A stretch of DNA of 64,000 nucleotides from Chamaea fasciata (GCA_029207755.1 JARCOQ010000012.1:18153740-18217739), one strand, 5' to 3'. Positions 24,801 through 39,279 are shown, counted from the stretch's first letter. Notes: generated by a model not told the origin, from the sequence alone. Numbers and translations: made by a program.

Positions 24801-25991
24801 AACAGATTTCTACCCATTTCTTAAACAGGTAATTTGACACAGAAAGAGGATCTAAATGCAAATCTTCAGACATTTCCTACTACCCTATAATATTAAAAAC
24901 ATTAATTTTGTGAAGAGAAAAAACTATTTTACAGTACTAAGGCAGCTACTTAAAAGTACAGAAAAGATCCACTGAAAAAAGGAACAACCATAATTCAAGG
25001 AAGATATCTTTGTCCATTTTATACAAAAGTATATTCATATGTTGTATACATTTATTATAGAGTAAGCAGAAATATACGACGCTTTAAAGTTATTTTAAAA
25101 CTAAAATTGTATTAGCTTTATCTGGCAATTGAAATCTTTAAAATACAATGGCCTGTGCAAGCCCAGCTGTCTCTGAGACTGACTGGCATGCCTGCACTCA
25201 AGTGTCATTTAGATAACTAGGAAGTACACCTAAAGAGTAGAAGTCCTTAAATTCTGCTAATCTCATTTTCCTTTGTAGATACTGAACTTCCAATAACTGC
25301 GGAAAGCAGAGAAAGGAGGAAAAATTAAATATCAGAGCTGATAGCTTCATCAAGCTGACAACTGGATAAGAAGCCACGAACAGAATTTTTGGTATTCTCA
25401 CACGATGTGCAACTCAACAACGTGGAAATGCCACAAGTGAGAATATGTGAGTCCCTCTGTTAAAGCCCAGAGGTGTCTGTGTCCTGCTCAGATGTCTGTG
25501 CACACATCTGTGTGTGGATAGCTTTAGCATGTTAAAGGAAACAATAACAAAGAGTCTGCGGGCAGCCAGGGAACAATCTGCCCACATTGCAGACTTGCAG
25601 ATGTGAAGAAAAAGAACACTGGCTAAACAGTGCTGAATAAACAACATTTTGTACAAAGAACCCCTAATTCATGGAGGCTCCTTGATGTTTAGGCACTTCA
25701 GGTTTTGGATTACTGGGGATCCAGCAGAGACCTCTGTGCCCTGCAAGCTGGCAGGAGAACTCAAACACCATATCAGCATTCTTGTAGGGAAAAAATGCAG
25801 TTAAAAACCCACCAAACCCCACAAGAACAACTTCCACAGGTGCCTCTAACCGTGGGTTGTGTCAGTTACTTCAGTGGCTGCTTGTCCTGCAACATGGGCC
25901 AGCACCGACCTCCCACCACCAGTCACTCACTGGGATGTTTTACTCATGTATTATTCAGGACTGTGATTTTTAAGCTTTGGTGAAGTTTATC

Positions 25992-26067
25992 ATAGTTGCA
26001 GACGTGCTTTTTGTGTAAGAACTTTTACGATAGTTGCAGTTGTGCTTTTTGTGCAGAAAGGTTAGTT
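25992..26067. repeat. 38-bp imperfect tandem duplication
   Basis: Two adjacent copies share ATAGTTGCAG followed by GTGCTTTTTGTG and start at 25992 and 26030. The ends are degraded, so the extent is approximate. Confidence 0.75.
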
Positions 26068-28164
26068 CTGTTATTATCTTTAAGCCAATTTATAAACCAA
26101 TTATAGTCCACTGACAGATGAGGTTTAAAAAGTCAGATTGGAGGGTCCTTGGACTTTGACAGCTTGTACCAAAATGAGTCTGTACTCAGAAAAATCTGCT
26201 GATGAGGTGTCTGCTCCCTTCTTAATTCTCTGCCAAATGAGATACTGGGTAATACAGGTCACTGAACCAGTGCCTGGCTCCCCAGGAAAGCTCAGCTCCC
26301 AGGGCTCATTAGGCTGGGATTTGTTACCTGCCATGCAGCACGTGCTCAGGTCAGGTCAAAACCCACCTTTTACAGCAACCAAAGCACTTGAGATTCCTCG
26401 AGATACAGAGTGAATGAGCTGCACAGCAGCAACCAGAAAGTGGAGAAGTCCAACAGTGAAATAAAACAGACCATGGATTAATTAAACAATTAAAAACTAA
26501 GGAGATTATTAGTTTTCAGACACCAAGCAAACAGTAGAGTGGAGGTTTGCAGATGTGTGAGGTACCAACTAAAAATGGCAAACTAAGTGCATTAAGTTTG
26601 CCAGAAGTTTGGGGTTTTTTTTAGGGTATCCCCATAAAGCTAAATGTAATCTGATACTCTTAGATATTACTGTGAAAGAAAGGAAAAAGATAAAATTAAT
26701 ATTATTCTGCTTCCTTGAAAATATTTCCCCTCTGATATCTGTTTGCCAAACCCCCACAAAATTTCAGATAAAACACCAGGTTCAAGGACTCAGGAACATC
26801 AAATAAAGATCTCTGCAATAATGTGTGACCTCTTTGATCACACCAATGGGGGAGATTTCTGTGCCCTCTTTGCCCCCCCCAAAAAGAAAGAAATGCTTCT
26901 AGTGAAACCAGAAATCAAAAGCATTCCTGCCTTTTGATGAATATACCATAAATTTTTAAACAGTAGAATTAAAAAGATGAGTTGCTATAACACATCACAC
27001 CATAAACTGTTCCTCAGTTGCTGTTAACTCACTGGTATTTTCATCCCAGTGATTATTATCTGAAGTTTTATTAGAAGCCATTTGAGAACATAAAGTAGAA
27101 ACAGCACACAAAAATAATTTAGAATTACTGCGTGGTATTTAGCCACTTTGGTCAGAAAGCACTCTGAAAAGGCCTGACAGGATTTTTTTGGCCACTACTT
27201 AGGGTACTTTGTGGTTGTAATGTGACAATGATTAAACCACAAATGATTTAACAGGATTCTTTTTGTTGTTGTTGTTACTGGGTGGGGGTTTTTTTGCCAA
27301 CACAGATGTCACAATCTTACTAAAAAAAACGAGTATGGCAAGGTTGTAGTAACTTCTCCCCAAATTGTGCTAAGGTTAAGTTACATTTAATTTCCAAGTG
27401 TCCACAGACAAGGGCAAAAGGCCCAATGTCCCCTGGCAGTGCCACTGAAATGCAGACAGAACACACAATCCCAGCCCAGCCAGCAACCCATTGGAACAGA
27501 TTAAAATCTGCCAACTGGCAGAGACCATATCAGACATAAAACAATAGGTCTTTGGAAATTCCAATCAGACCCAGTTTAAAAGACAAACCAAAACATAATT
27601 AAAATACTAAAATCAATTATCTGTTCCCTCTTCACTCGGGTGCTAGAGAAACAGTTGTCGTGTCTGTGACTTTTATGCTTTCTTTTCGGCCCGCTACATG
27701 AAATATTCAGCAGCAGGTAAGGCCATGGGGCAAACCCCCCAAATGCTGTACTCTAACAGTGCCAGTGTTTGGGCAGCAGTGAAGCTGTTCAAAGCCTCAC
27801 ACACTGTGCAATGACCACATGGCTGCTGGGGTGAGCCTAATGCAGGGATCCAACTTTTTACTGTACTTTACAGCTGTGGCATGGCTGCAACTGGCTGCCA
27901 CATGATGAGAAGAGCCTGTTTAACTTTCCCAGCCCAAAAGGGAACCAGACAGAATTTGCTGCTGTGTCACGCCTGCAAAACGCCACAGTTCTGACTGCAG
28001 GGATTACTAGACCTGTGCCTGGAGCCTCGGTGCCAAAGCTCCAAACCAGGATGGACTCCTTCAACAGACATCCCTTTATTCCCCAGAAAGATGCACCTCC
28101 CTTACAGGGATGGGAGTTACTGGAAGGAGATTGAGATTGATCCTCATCATCTCTGAAATTTGGG

Positions 28165-28204
28165 CTTCTTCAAAAGGCTGAACAGGCTCTTCTTCAAAAG
28201 GCTG
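28165..28204. repeat. Short direct repeat, 16 bp at 24-bp spacing
   Basis: CTTCTTCAAAAGGCTG occurs twice with identical sequence, starting at 28165 and 28189. No function is visible. Confidence 0.85.
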
Positions 28205-31200
28205 TGCGATGACATTCCTTTTGCATGGGTATGATGGAGGTTTTCAGCAGTAAGTCCATCCTCCCAGTCACAAACCCTGCACAAGATGAGCTGTCAGTCA
28301 TCAGAAGCAACATGAGGATAACATTCTGCCATGCAGAAACATTAAGAAAAGCATTAGATGCAGATGTGAAGCAAGAGGAAGGATTATTTCCATGTCTGGA
28401 TGCAGCACTGGGATTGAGCAGTGCTGGCAGACACTATGGATTTTACAGCATGCTCCTTCCAAAACAGGTGTATGCTGAAGAGGAAAAAAGGAAAAAGATT
28501 GACAGAATGAAGGAAGTGTTGGAGGGAGTGATTGCGGTGTGGAAACTTATCAATCTTTGAAGCTCAGAAAAGACTGTTTAGATAAGACTCAGGGCAAACA
28601 GCACAATTTATGTCTAGCAGGTTTGCACTCTGACAGCTACAGCTGATGCAGTGTCAAGATTGTAGGACTCGTGAACTTTGCCCTTCAACTGAAATTACAA
28701 CATCTAACAAGCACAATTCCTGAACATTGAGCTGCAAGAAAATCAGTGCAGGTACTAAAAACCAGACAAGGTACAGGCAGCTTATTCCCCAAAAGCCACT
28801 ATTAAAACTAGAACTGTACAATGCTACAATATACAGTGTGTTACAATAAGAAAAGTTTTTTAAAAAGCCTTAAACAAAAACCCATTCAGTATAGAAAGGC
28901 CAAAAAACCTGCAGTCAATTTAGGCTGACTCTGTAAAGATATCGAAATATATTTGCTTGTGCAAGCCGTATCTTCAAAGGATCCCTGAAAGTAGTGAAAA
29001 AATCCACATGTTAAGGCCAGCTGGAAAGCTGCAGGTTTGCCCCTGAACCATGGCAGCTCCTGCAGATGCTGCTCAGGTATCTTGAGACGACAGGGACTTC
29101 AGGGCAGAAAGGCCCAACAGTTGATAGTGCCTGTTTTTACACCCTTGGGAGGATCTCAGCATTATTTTAGGCCTTGAATGCTGCAGTGGTCACTGTCTGT
29201 GGAGCAGCTCCTGTCCATCATAGCAGGAAGAGCAGGTCTGCTCATCCTGCAAATCCCAGGTCTGCAGTCTGAGACCTCTCACTTCAACAGATTGCTGCTT
29301 TCACAGAGGCTCTGCAGCATCTACTGAAGCTGGCAGAAAATACTCCCTTTACTCCCCTTTCTTTCACCTCTTGCCTTAGGCTGCTGCTGTGCTGAACAAG
29401 GTTCAGTTATGTGACCAACAATGAGAGCTCCAGTAATCAATCATACCATTTTTATTTAATATCTTGAAAGAATAAAGAATTTTAATTTGATTAGTAGGCA
29501 GTAGTGTCTATGCATCCTTTAGCGCCTTCTGCTTTCATTTCCCAAGTAATAGCAATGCATTAACCATTTATACTGACAAAACCAGAGTTAATGCACCACA
29601 GAAAGCTGTACTGCCCTTGCTGGGTCCATCTCACAGAGTCAGGATTCAACTTCTGTTGAATTTTCTGTTTGCTCATTAACTGATGAACATGAATGCCAGC
29701 AAAGAAGTACAGCCAACTCCATTCAATAGAGAGAGATTACAAATAGCTTTTAAAAACACACATTGACAAGACTTACTTCCTAATCTGACTTTCAACACAG
29801 TAACACATTCTGAACTGCAAGGAGGGAAAAATAATTCTGCAGTCCCACTCAGCAAGATTTGTGAATATCCAATATTGGTTACAACATGCCCTAAAAGTTC
29901 TTCAGGGGAACTGGAATAAAATCTTCAACTTCTGTCATTAATATTTTATTCCTAAGCTGACTTGTTTTGCTGCAGATATTACAGTAGATTAATAATGATC
30001 AGCAGTGCTTTGACTAAAATATGACAATCTGAATGGGAATAACTCATATGGGCATCTGAAATGATACAAACTGTAAAACAGATTGTGCTCTCATACCCTT
30101 CCCTGTTGTGCTACTGTCAAAAAATCCAATTTACAGTCTGGTTTCTTTTTAAAAATTCACCAAAAATCAGCTATTTTTTTATACAGCACCATGACCACAT
30201 GGTGTTCCACTAAGCACAACTCTGGACTACACAAAATAAAACTCAAAATTAATTCCATGCAAAAAACCACCAACTGCATGTGAATAAGAACCCTCTACCT
30301 GAGAGGATAAATATTAGTAACAGTTACAGTTATTTTTTTTTTTAGGTTTAATAGATTTCAATCCTAGTTGGATACAGTGACAATTACTCTAAAGCAGTAT
30401 TAGAAACCAAAAAAAAAAAAATCTGAATTGTAAAGAAGTTATAGAACTGTTGTGGACAAAAAGAAGCAGTAATCTGTGAAGCTGCAAATTTTGAATTTGC
30501 ATATGTTGCCAAGTACAACTCTGCTCAACTTAATAACAGAAACACCTGCTGGTATAGTATGATCTGCTATGCCAAATATATACCCTAGCTATTAGTTTTT
30601 ATTAAACTGTTTTTATTACACAGTTCTTTAATTGAGTTATTTTAATCTCTGGTCTTAGTACTATTCTACCTGAGCTGGATTCACCACTGTTCTTTCTTTG
30701 TTACAGGCGTTTTACTAGAAAACAGAACAGGGAATCATACTGCAGCTTTGAATTCAAATCACAGCATTTTTTGTTGTCTAAATAGGTTATTTATGAAACT
30801 GGTAGTGGTTCGCTAAACTTACTTCCTCTTGACAGTCTCACAGAAAGGACTGTGCCTCAGTATTTAGGTACCAAAGGAGGACACACCATCCAAAATCTAC
30901 ATCCCGCTGCGCTAAAACACAGATCATTCACCCTGTAAAGTCCCTGGCTTGCCCCTCTGCCCCCATCAGTTTTACTACCTCAATCCTTTAGCATCAGGCA
31001 AACAGGGAGGAGGCAAAACACTAGAAAATAAAGTGGCTTCTTTGTTCTGTCCTTCTAATTCACAACATTCCTTGGAAGGCTGCATATGGGAAAACTAGCT
31101 AAGACAACCCCTCCATTGCAAAGCAGTTAGGAAGTTACCCCAAAAGAGAAAACCTGAAGAAATCAGGAGAAATGCACAAGAAGTGGCCAGAGTTTCACAG

Positions 31201-33460
31201 AACAGCTCAATTCTTGTGCAGTTACAGCTGCCCACACGACAAAGACCGCATGGGATTAACTTTGTTCTGCATCCTACACCTACAAAACCCTTGTAGCAGG
31301 GGGAAACCAAGAGCGGGTGACACAAACTCCAGGCAGGATGCAGCAGTCACCCAGAGGAACACACTGGGGCTGCTCTCTAGGCTGCCTGTGGCACGTGGCT
31401 CATGGTAGATCTGTGATGTTCCATCCTTGAGAACTCCCAAGGACTGTTTCTCCTGGTCTTCAAAGAAGTCCTCAGAGTCAGACCTACAGAAGGGGTCCCC
31501 TCTGAATCATTCTGTACCTCAAACTGCTCATTTAAAAATTGCCTGAGCATGACAAAGAAATGTCAGAGTGGAAGGATTGCTCCTAACATTAGAGAAATAC
31601 CTTCAGACACCTATTCTCAACTGCAGAATGCAAGACTTGACCCTGTGAGGCACCTGGAGCAAAGACAGAGGAGGGACCACCAGCTGCAGAGAACTTTGTG
31701 AACTCCAAGCCAGACACTGCTGGCCTGTGCTCACTGGTTGTTCCAGCCTGCTCCCCTTGGCCTCTCAATCTCAAAACACCTGAATCTTTTGGGAACTGCT
31801 TACTTCTTTGTGCTTATTTAGCATCTACAGCAAATACCCATTTCTTGTAGGCACTGAGGATCAGCTGGCATGATTAACAAAAGGATCTTTTGTTTGCTTG
31901 GCATGTAGGTCTACTTCTTGGCCTGAAATGTTTTTGACTGTACTTGAAATGTACTTCGTTGCACTTTGTTGGCCAAAGATTATATAGCAATCCTGGCATC
32001 AATGAAATCTGAAAAGTCTGATCTTTGCTCCTGAAAGACAGGATTTAAGAGCTTAAAGAACCCACGTCTTCAAGTGAAACTGGATTTCTGGGTAAACCAT
32101 ACACAAGGAACCTTCCAGCCCTAACATGGAGAAACCTCCATCTTGTGTTATCAGAGATGTTAGCCCTGGGACGGAGATTCTCTTCAAGACCTTCCTCAAA
32201 AGCATTTATTGGAAAAGCAAAGCCTGAAAGGCAGAGACAAGGCAATACTCACTGTCTTGGACAGTAAAATGCAGAACTTGGGGAGATGCATACAAGATGA
32301 GCTCCAACTTGAAAAATGCAGAGATACAAATTCTATAGGGAAACCCTGCGGTAATGTCAGTATCCCAAGGAGGAATTCACACTGCACATAAACTGATGTG
32401 ATGAACAACAACTTCTGTGCATATTTGGAACTAGTTTTTATTTTTCATTTTATTGAAACAAACATCAATCAGCAAATATTCCCAGCTGCATAGCTAATGT
32501 CTGAATGCAATTTTGATTCAATGGGGACTCTGTATACACAAGCTTTTCAAATCATAAAAATGTAGAGATAGGGACTTGAGTGGCTGCCAACCTAGCCTTA
32601 CTCAACTGTTCCTTGGGAGCAGTTTGCTAGACAAGGAGATCTTTTTTGAAACTGGAATTTAGGACAATAGACCTTACAGAGTGAGGTGTTTTAATTCCTC
32701 CTTCCTTGCACCCCAAATATTAATGTACATAACTTAAAAGATTGAAAAAAAGATTTTTTAAACATAGATTTTGCAGTAGTCCCAGGCATGCTAAGCACAG
32801 CCAGCTCTCTTCCTTCCCCTTCTCCTGTGATTTTCCATTAGTCTACAGAGAAGACAGAGAGTAGTGCTTGGAGGTCCCAGGATGCAATTGCAAAAGGATG
32901 AAGATGGAAAGTATGTGATTGCTCCAATATTTAGCTCATTAATCTTAAAGACTCTGTTTATGCTCTAGTGCATTAATGCAAAATAGCTCTAATTGCAAAG
33001 CTGAGAGATAGGCATACTTCCTTTTTAGCTCTTCTCAACAGTAGCAACTAAACACATTTCAGAAACTTCAGTGCTTCTATAGACAGAAACTGTACATAGA
33101 AACTTCCTATATAGCAAACATACTGTCTTCATCAACTAGGAATCAAATTTATAGAACTGAAATTATTAATATTTTCTAAACGCTGAAGATAAAAACCCAA
33201 CCAATAAATAGCAGAAACAACTTGAGGGGCTGCACATGGTATAAACACACAGTCATTTGCTGAAGAACAGAAGAGAAGCCACTCCACAGACACTTCCCCA
33301 ACACTACTGGACTCGCAGGTACCACTGACAGTAACACACTGGGCAGTGCCCAGGGCTGGCACCACCACCTGCCCTGGGCACAGCCAAGCTCAGCACATGG
33401 GCCCTGACCCTCAGCAGTATCTCCTTGCCCTCTGCCACTGGCACTTCCATGTGCATGTTT

Positions 33461-33567
33461 CACAACATAGCATGGAGTGGTTCAGGTTAGGAGGGATACC
33501 AGGAGGGTACCAAGTCCTGGCTCAGAGTAGGGTTAACTTGAAAGTAAGATCATGTTTCTCCAACAAA
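33461..33567 (-). mobile_element. Old CR1-type LINE 3' end (minus orientation)
   Basis: The plus strand reads CATGGAGTGGTTCAGG, then TTAGGAGGGA and CTCAGAGTAGGGTTAACT. This is the reverse complement of the conserved 3' end of avian CR1 (AGAATGGTTCAGGTTGGAAGGGA and CTCAGAGCAGGGTCAACT in typical copies). It has many substitutions and no coding part, so it is an old 5'-truncated copy. The subfamily cannot be named by eye. Confidence 0.6.
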
Positions 33568-36354
33568 TTGTTTTCTTGAGCTTTGAGAGAGGAACTTAGA
33601 GCAAAGCAAATTATTTCACACTTTTTTCAAATAGATTGATATAAATTCCAAAGAGCAAACAATAGTGGTCTCCCAGGTGTAACCAGTGACAAATGATGGA
33701 TAACAAAGCTAACACATTGACATTGGATCTAACTTATGCAACTAAGATAAAGAATGGAGTGAGACAGATTTGGGAGCCATGCACATGTGCCCTTTCTAAC
33801 CCCTCAGATCTCTCCACTATCAACAGACTTGCCCAACTTGCTCACGAAAGAATCCAGTGTGCTCCTGCAGTTCAGGCTTTCAACTGCTACCACGAGAGGT
33901 GTCCACTGGAGGTGCTACAGACATCAGAGCTGAGACCTGCACCCTGCCCCTCACCACTGCACTCTGCAGCCTCATGCCTACTGAGGGTGTGCTACACAGG
34001 GCTTTTTTTCCACCACAGTTTGCTTTTTTAAGCCTGGGCAATTATGGGGGTGGGGGAGAGCTCCACTAAAAGCAGTAATTTTATGGTTATAGCATCAAGG
34101 ACTCCAGAGTTGAGCAATATCAACTGACACTGTCTGGGTGAGCTTTGCTTGGACCCTCGGTGCTGACGTGTTACGGTTCAGTCCTTTAGTTCCATGAACA
34201 TCTACCCCTTTACACAGGGTTTCAGTAGTACCTAGGCCTTTTTGATGATGCTGCCTATTCCAGTCCTGCAGTAAAATCTTCAAAAATGTAAAAAAAATTC
34301 AATGGCACTTGCCAGAAGAGCAGACCCAGGGCTGTGTTTTGCAATATAGGCAGCTGGCTCAAGGACAGAAGACCTCATGCAAGCAAAACTGCAACATCCA
34401 TTCATGTGTTACTACAGACACGGAGGAGAGCCTCAGAACTACCAGTGGAAAAGCTTCCACCAGACCTAGCAAAGCTTCCCATCAACCACAAGATGCAAAT
34501 CCACAGGAAGCTCCAAGCTCATTTCCCTCTAGGGCTACCCAGTTTCCAGAAGACTCCAACCTCCAAGGCAAGCACAGCTCCTGATAAACCACTGAAGATT
34601 TCTGTTCATTATATAACTCCTCTTCCATCTGTTACAAAAGCTGAAAACAAGCATGAAAAAAACCCAAGAGACTTCAGAAACAGGCAAGCATGGCAAATGC
34701 ACCTAAAAGTTGCCTCTGGTAATCAGCAACCTTTCTTGCACCAGCCTCAGGTTCCCAGCAGGATGCAAAGCAACTTGTTTCAGACACAGGGTTTTTTAAA
34801 AATTTATTTTACATTTTTTCGTTAATCATTTTCTTTCATTTTGCCAGAGTTGGCTTGACAATCAGGAGTGTAATTTGCAGAAAGGTTGGGCACTCAACAG
34901 CTGTAACAGAGGTCAAACCAGCCGGGGTTTGAGCAAGAGCAATGTTCAGCTCCCCTAAAAAAAGTCTGATGAATTTCTCTCTTGGAATCCCAAATAAGTC
35001 AATAGCTTTTACATTTATTTCTCTAGCCTGTTGGCTCCTGCCTGCAGAAGGGGGACTGCTGCACACTTAAACATCATTAAGATGCAGTGCAAGCAAACTT
35101 ACTTGCCTGCCCAGCACCTGTGTACTGTTATGATGAGCACTCTGAGAAAAACTGGTGAGGACGTTGATAATTTGGGATTCAGAGCAGGTTTTGAACAGTA
35201 GGCAATAAACAGCTCCAGGCCATGCAGAGAACAAAAGGTTAAACCAAATTACTGAATGGTTGCTCATTAGTTCAGCTCTTACTGTTGTATGCATTGTGTG
35301 AAGACAGCAAAGTGAGAGACAATGAATGTATCTACAGGAATATTGAATTCCAGTCATCCTGGGAGGTGAAATCTCTTAGTTGTCCCCACTTCCTGTGTTT
35401 TTGTTTACACAGTGGAATTTTGAAGTGCATGAATTGAATTCATTTCAGATGACAGTAAACTGGGAGATGTGCTCCAGGACTGCATTTAATGTTCCTCAAC
35501 CTTTGGCAAATCCAATGAGATTAAAAAAGAATGCAGAAGTGAGACAAATTAGGACACCAACTTCTGGAATACTCTGAGATATGTGGCTTTACAATTTCTC
35601 TTTTTAAACTATTCTTTCTATGCAGCATATCTCTGTAAAGCAAACTGTGTCTCAAATCACTGTCCTGAGGAAGAAACAGACGACGCCTCAGCACTGAAGG
35701 AAATCAAAGTGTCAATATTCTGCACATCTGCCCCTCTATTTCAGTTCTGTGGAAGAGGAAATTTAATGCAGATGGACTTGACACAATTAAGAATATCCCC
35801 TAAGCAGAAATGCAACATTCCTCTGTGACATCTTGGATCCTAGGCCTGACTTTGTAGAAAAGACAATTAGCCCACTGCCACACAAGTGCACTTCTTTGAC
35901 TTTCCCTTCAGTGACAAGCATCACTGTCTTCATCAGTGCTCCATGTGCAGTGGTTTCAAAACTGCTGCTTATGCAAGACTGACGAAGTCTTCCTCCCCAT
36001 TTATTTTAAACAGATTTTGTTTGTGGCAGAAGTTGTGACAACTACACTGAACCTGGGCTGTAATCCCATAGAGAGTGTTTAACTTTCAGAGTATATTATT
36101 TGCCTTGCAGAAGGAATTCTGTTCTTGGAATTGTAAGGTAAGAAGACCCATCTATATGATTAGAGCTATTTGCACATTCAGAGCACGCACAGAGTGTACT
36201 CAGATGAATGCTTCTCTATAACGAAATACAATGTTTTGGAGTATTTTTTAAATTATAACAACTGTTTGTATATAGAAATATAAACAGAATGTATTAGCAG
36301 GTCTATTATCTCTGCACTCAAAAGTTAATGAGGTTCATACGAGATCCAAACTGG

Positions 36355-36371
36355 AAAAAAAAAAAAAAAAA
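36355..36371. repeat. Poly(A) run, 17 A
   Basis: This is a simple A run in an intron. The sequence before it shows no recognisable processed pseudogene or SINE. Confidence 0.9.
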
Positions 36372-37809
36372 GCAAATCTCTGCATTAAACACACCTATAC
36401 AGAATGTTTAAGGTCGCTAGCAAGCTGTGTCCTCCCATGAACACAGTTATGTAAGCCAGTATTTGGTCAGTGACTCCCCCTGAAGTGCTCACTCCCCATG
36501 TTGCAGTCAGAAAGACCCCAGGAACCACTAACACCCCGATGTGCCCTGTGACCCTCTGCCACAAGGCGCAAGGAAGGCCCCAATTGTGCAGCTGCAGATA
36601 AACACCATTTCCTACAGCTGCTGACTGTGCTGTGCCACACTCCCTCGGCCTGCTCCAGGAACAGCTCCTGCCCCCTGACCAGTCACTTGGCTGCCTTTGA
36701 TCTTAGGCACTCTGGGAAATGAAGACTAGCAAAAATAACAGCAAAATTAACAAAGGCTCCATAATCCAGAAAATCTCACTAAAACATGATGGCTCTGGAT
36801 TTTAAATTTAGTGCCATTAATCCTTCAAGCTCCTCTGCCTCTTCTCTTGGAGGCCCGAAGTATTCCAGGGAGAAGCGACACTTGTGAATTCACATCATCA
36901 TTTCCTGGCTCCCCCAGGAGCAGTTCCCAGTGCTTTAGTCAAGGAGCTCACAAATTGGGTGTGTTTAGGGAGGCTGCAGCCCCTCTCCCACTGGACAGCA
37001 GTGACAATGCATCAGTTGGCATCAGCCCCCTGAGGGGCTCTGGGGTTTCTCAGCAGCCTGACAAGCAGGGGACACTAACCATGCTATAAAGGTCAGTGTT
37101 CCCATTTCTTCTTATTCAGAATGCTGGTCTTCCAGGAGATCTTAAAAAGGACCTAAAAAGCAGACTTTCAGATGGTGAAAAATTTTGCCTGTTACCAGAC
37201 TCTTAACTGGATCTGTAATCCAAGAGCGCAGGTTGCATTTCATTGCACTCTGAAGTACAAGAGGAATGAAACCAATGAAGCACTCCACAGACCATTTTCT
37301 GTAGATACAGAATTCATGATTGCTAGTCTCATGAAGAGTGCAAATGCATTTGCATCGTTCTTCCAAACAGGCGAGACAACAGTAAGAACAGAAAGTTCAG
37401 TCCCTTTTTCTGCCAGAGATTAAAAATGATTTGTCTGTGGATCTCAAGCTCCCAAAGCTAGCAAAAGACCCTTGCAACTACTTCTCAAAAATACTCAATT
37501 CAGTATGTCCTTATTTTCTGACACTGTAAATAAAGTGTTCAGCAAACTGAAAAATTCTCTACACCATCCTGAGCACAACATCATATCAGCTCTCAAATCT
37601 GAAGACAGTCTGCAACTTATTAGCATAAAACACTGTTAAAAATGTTACATGAAATTAAAGGTGACACTGAAATGCAACACAAACTGTGAAAAGGAATAGG
37701 GATGAGTCTTCAGGGGAAGAACAGCAGATGATGAAGAATGTATATTGTTATTAAAATAGCAAAATATCCAGTCTCATTTTGCAGATAAGGGTAAAGTGTT
37801 ATTTCTCCT

Positions 37810-38200
37810 GATGCCTTGAGAGGCTGCCTAGAACAGAGGCTGGACAGTGTTAAAGGAATAAAGTAGGGATTTATTAAAAGGCCTCCAAAGGACACACCTT
37901 GGGCAGTACAAGAGCCTGGCCATGGCTCCACCCAAGATGGACACCCGATCACGAGTTTTCACACTTTTATAAGTTTTGGTTCATTTCCATATTGGGGTTA
38001 ATTGTCCAATTACAGCTTCAGGTTATGAAGTCCCATCCTCCCAGTTTGCTCTCCTCAACTTGCTGTCGTTTGCACTTTTTGGGCCCGAAGTTGCAATGGT
38101 GTCCTTGGTTCTGGGGCTGGAAAAGGATTGTTTTGTCTGACTGAGCTGTGAAGAGAACTTGCTAACACTATATGAAGTTCAGAGTTATACACTAATGCAG
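37810..38200 (-). mobile_element. LTR-like block, probable solo LTR of an avian endogenous retrovirus (minus orientation)
   Basis: The stretch, including CCTCCAAAGGACACACCTTG, CCAAGATGGACACCCG and TATTGGGGTTAATTGTCC, resembles an LTR family that I associate with songbird genomes. On the minus strand it has a TATAAAA box at 37971-37965 and an AATAAA signal at 37875-37870, about 90 nt apart and in LTR order. No gag, pol or env frame flanks it, so it is a solo LTR or a fragment. The ends are approximate: I found no convincing target-site duplication. Family assignment is from memory and is not verified. Confidence 0.6.
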
Positions 38201-39130
38201 TACAGAATCTGGAAAATATGAAAGCTGAAACTTAAGGCATCACTCCCTTCCAAGCTGCTCAAATAAACATTGCTGCTGCCAGCCTGTATACCAGGAAAAT
38301 TGCTTCTGTTCTGACTGGCAATCCAGTAAGCACATGCACTCAGGGCCTGATGACTGAAGACTAATATGGCACATTTAGAGGATAAGTGTGCTTTGTGCAT
38401 CGAGTACATTCCTCTCAAAGATGTTCCATTAGTAATACTGAGAAATGCTCAAGTACCTTCACCAGTGACAAAATCACAGAAGCAGCTAGCTCTAAAACAT
38501 TTATTTGCTGGCCTGAAAGCAGAATGGGAGAAAAACAAAGCTTTCATTAAGCCAGACAGTTGTTTCAAATGAAAATGTGTATTTTTTGAATCAGTTTGCC
38601 TGCAATTTAAGGGCATTTAAATTGGTACAGTGGAGTACCCAATAGCCAGTGCTTTTGAAAGCTATTTGAGGCTAATTATCCTTCTCAAAGATGCACACTC
38701 CATCCCCTTTTTCAACAGAAGATTTCCATTGTGCCTACACACAAAATACAGAAAATGTTTAAAACAAACTGAAGCACAACATGTGCTCACATGAACTCTG
38801 ACTTCAGCATTTGGCATAAGCATCCTGAGAAGATGGCTGTCTGTGTAAAGACAAATCTGAGTAACAACTGTCACTCTCAGATGAAGGGAATTAAAAAATT
38901 AAAGGATCTTATTAATTGTGTTAGTAATTGTTTCTATGTTATGTCTTTTAAAGTGTATGGAAAATTTTGCGCATCCTACCTCTATATATTAGGAGCTGCT
39001 TAACCATGGAAATTAATTTTATCATCCTATTCCCTTCCAACACTTTCTAAAATGCAAACATAATTGATGTGGCAGCCTGAGTGCTGCTAGCAAAGCTCTC
39101 AATTCCTGCTGACAGGCTCTGATCTTTTAC

Positions 39131-39279
39131 CTGGCTTGACTGCCTTCATCACAGCCCGTGACGCCTTCAGCACAGCCTCATAGACAGCCCTCTGGTCAGC
39201 AGTGAACTTGCCATTGGCAGGGAAGGTGCAGGTGATGTCAGAGCCATAGCAGTAATATTCTCCTCCCATATCAAACAGG
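39131..39279 (-). CDS. PEPD: PEPD exon 12, two aspartate metal ligands
   Basis: This 149-nt exon encodes [20 protein letters not shown], then [20 protein letters not shown] and RAVMKAVKP, with a split Cys codon before and a split Gly after. Exon residues 3 and 14 (the DMGG and SDIT aspartates) are the equivalents of D276 and D287, which bridge and bind the two metal ions. G278, mutated in human prolidase deficiency, is kept. The acceptor is CCTTTTCAG and the donor is GTAAAA after CCAG. The exon is 82-85% like human by eye and shows no damage. Confidence 0.97.

Larger units (their letters stand above)
21746..39130 (-). other. PEPD: PEPD intron between exons 12 and 13 (17.4 kb)
   Basis: The intron has a GTAAAA donor and an AAG acceptor. 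It contains a 20-A run at 21845-21864, a 38-bp duplication at 25992, a 16-bp duplication at 28165, an old CR1 piece at 33461-33567, a 17-A run at 36355-36371 and an LTR-like block at about 37810-38200. No other gene is supported. Confidence 0.9.

Noticed and set aside
28225..28560. A 111-residue plus-strand frame with a charged, helix-like C-terminal half (EEEKRKKIDRMKEV)
   Set aside because: It lies inside a PEPD intron, on the other strand, with no recognised domain, flanking exon signals or promoter. A database search and a coding-potential test across birds would settle it.
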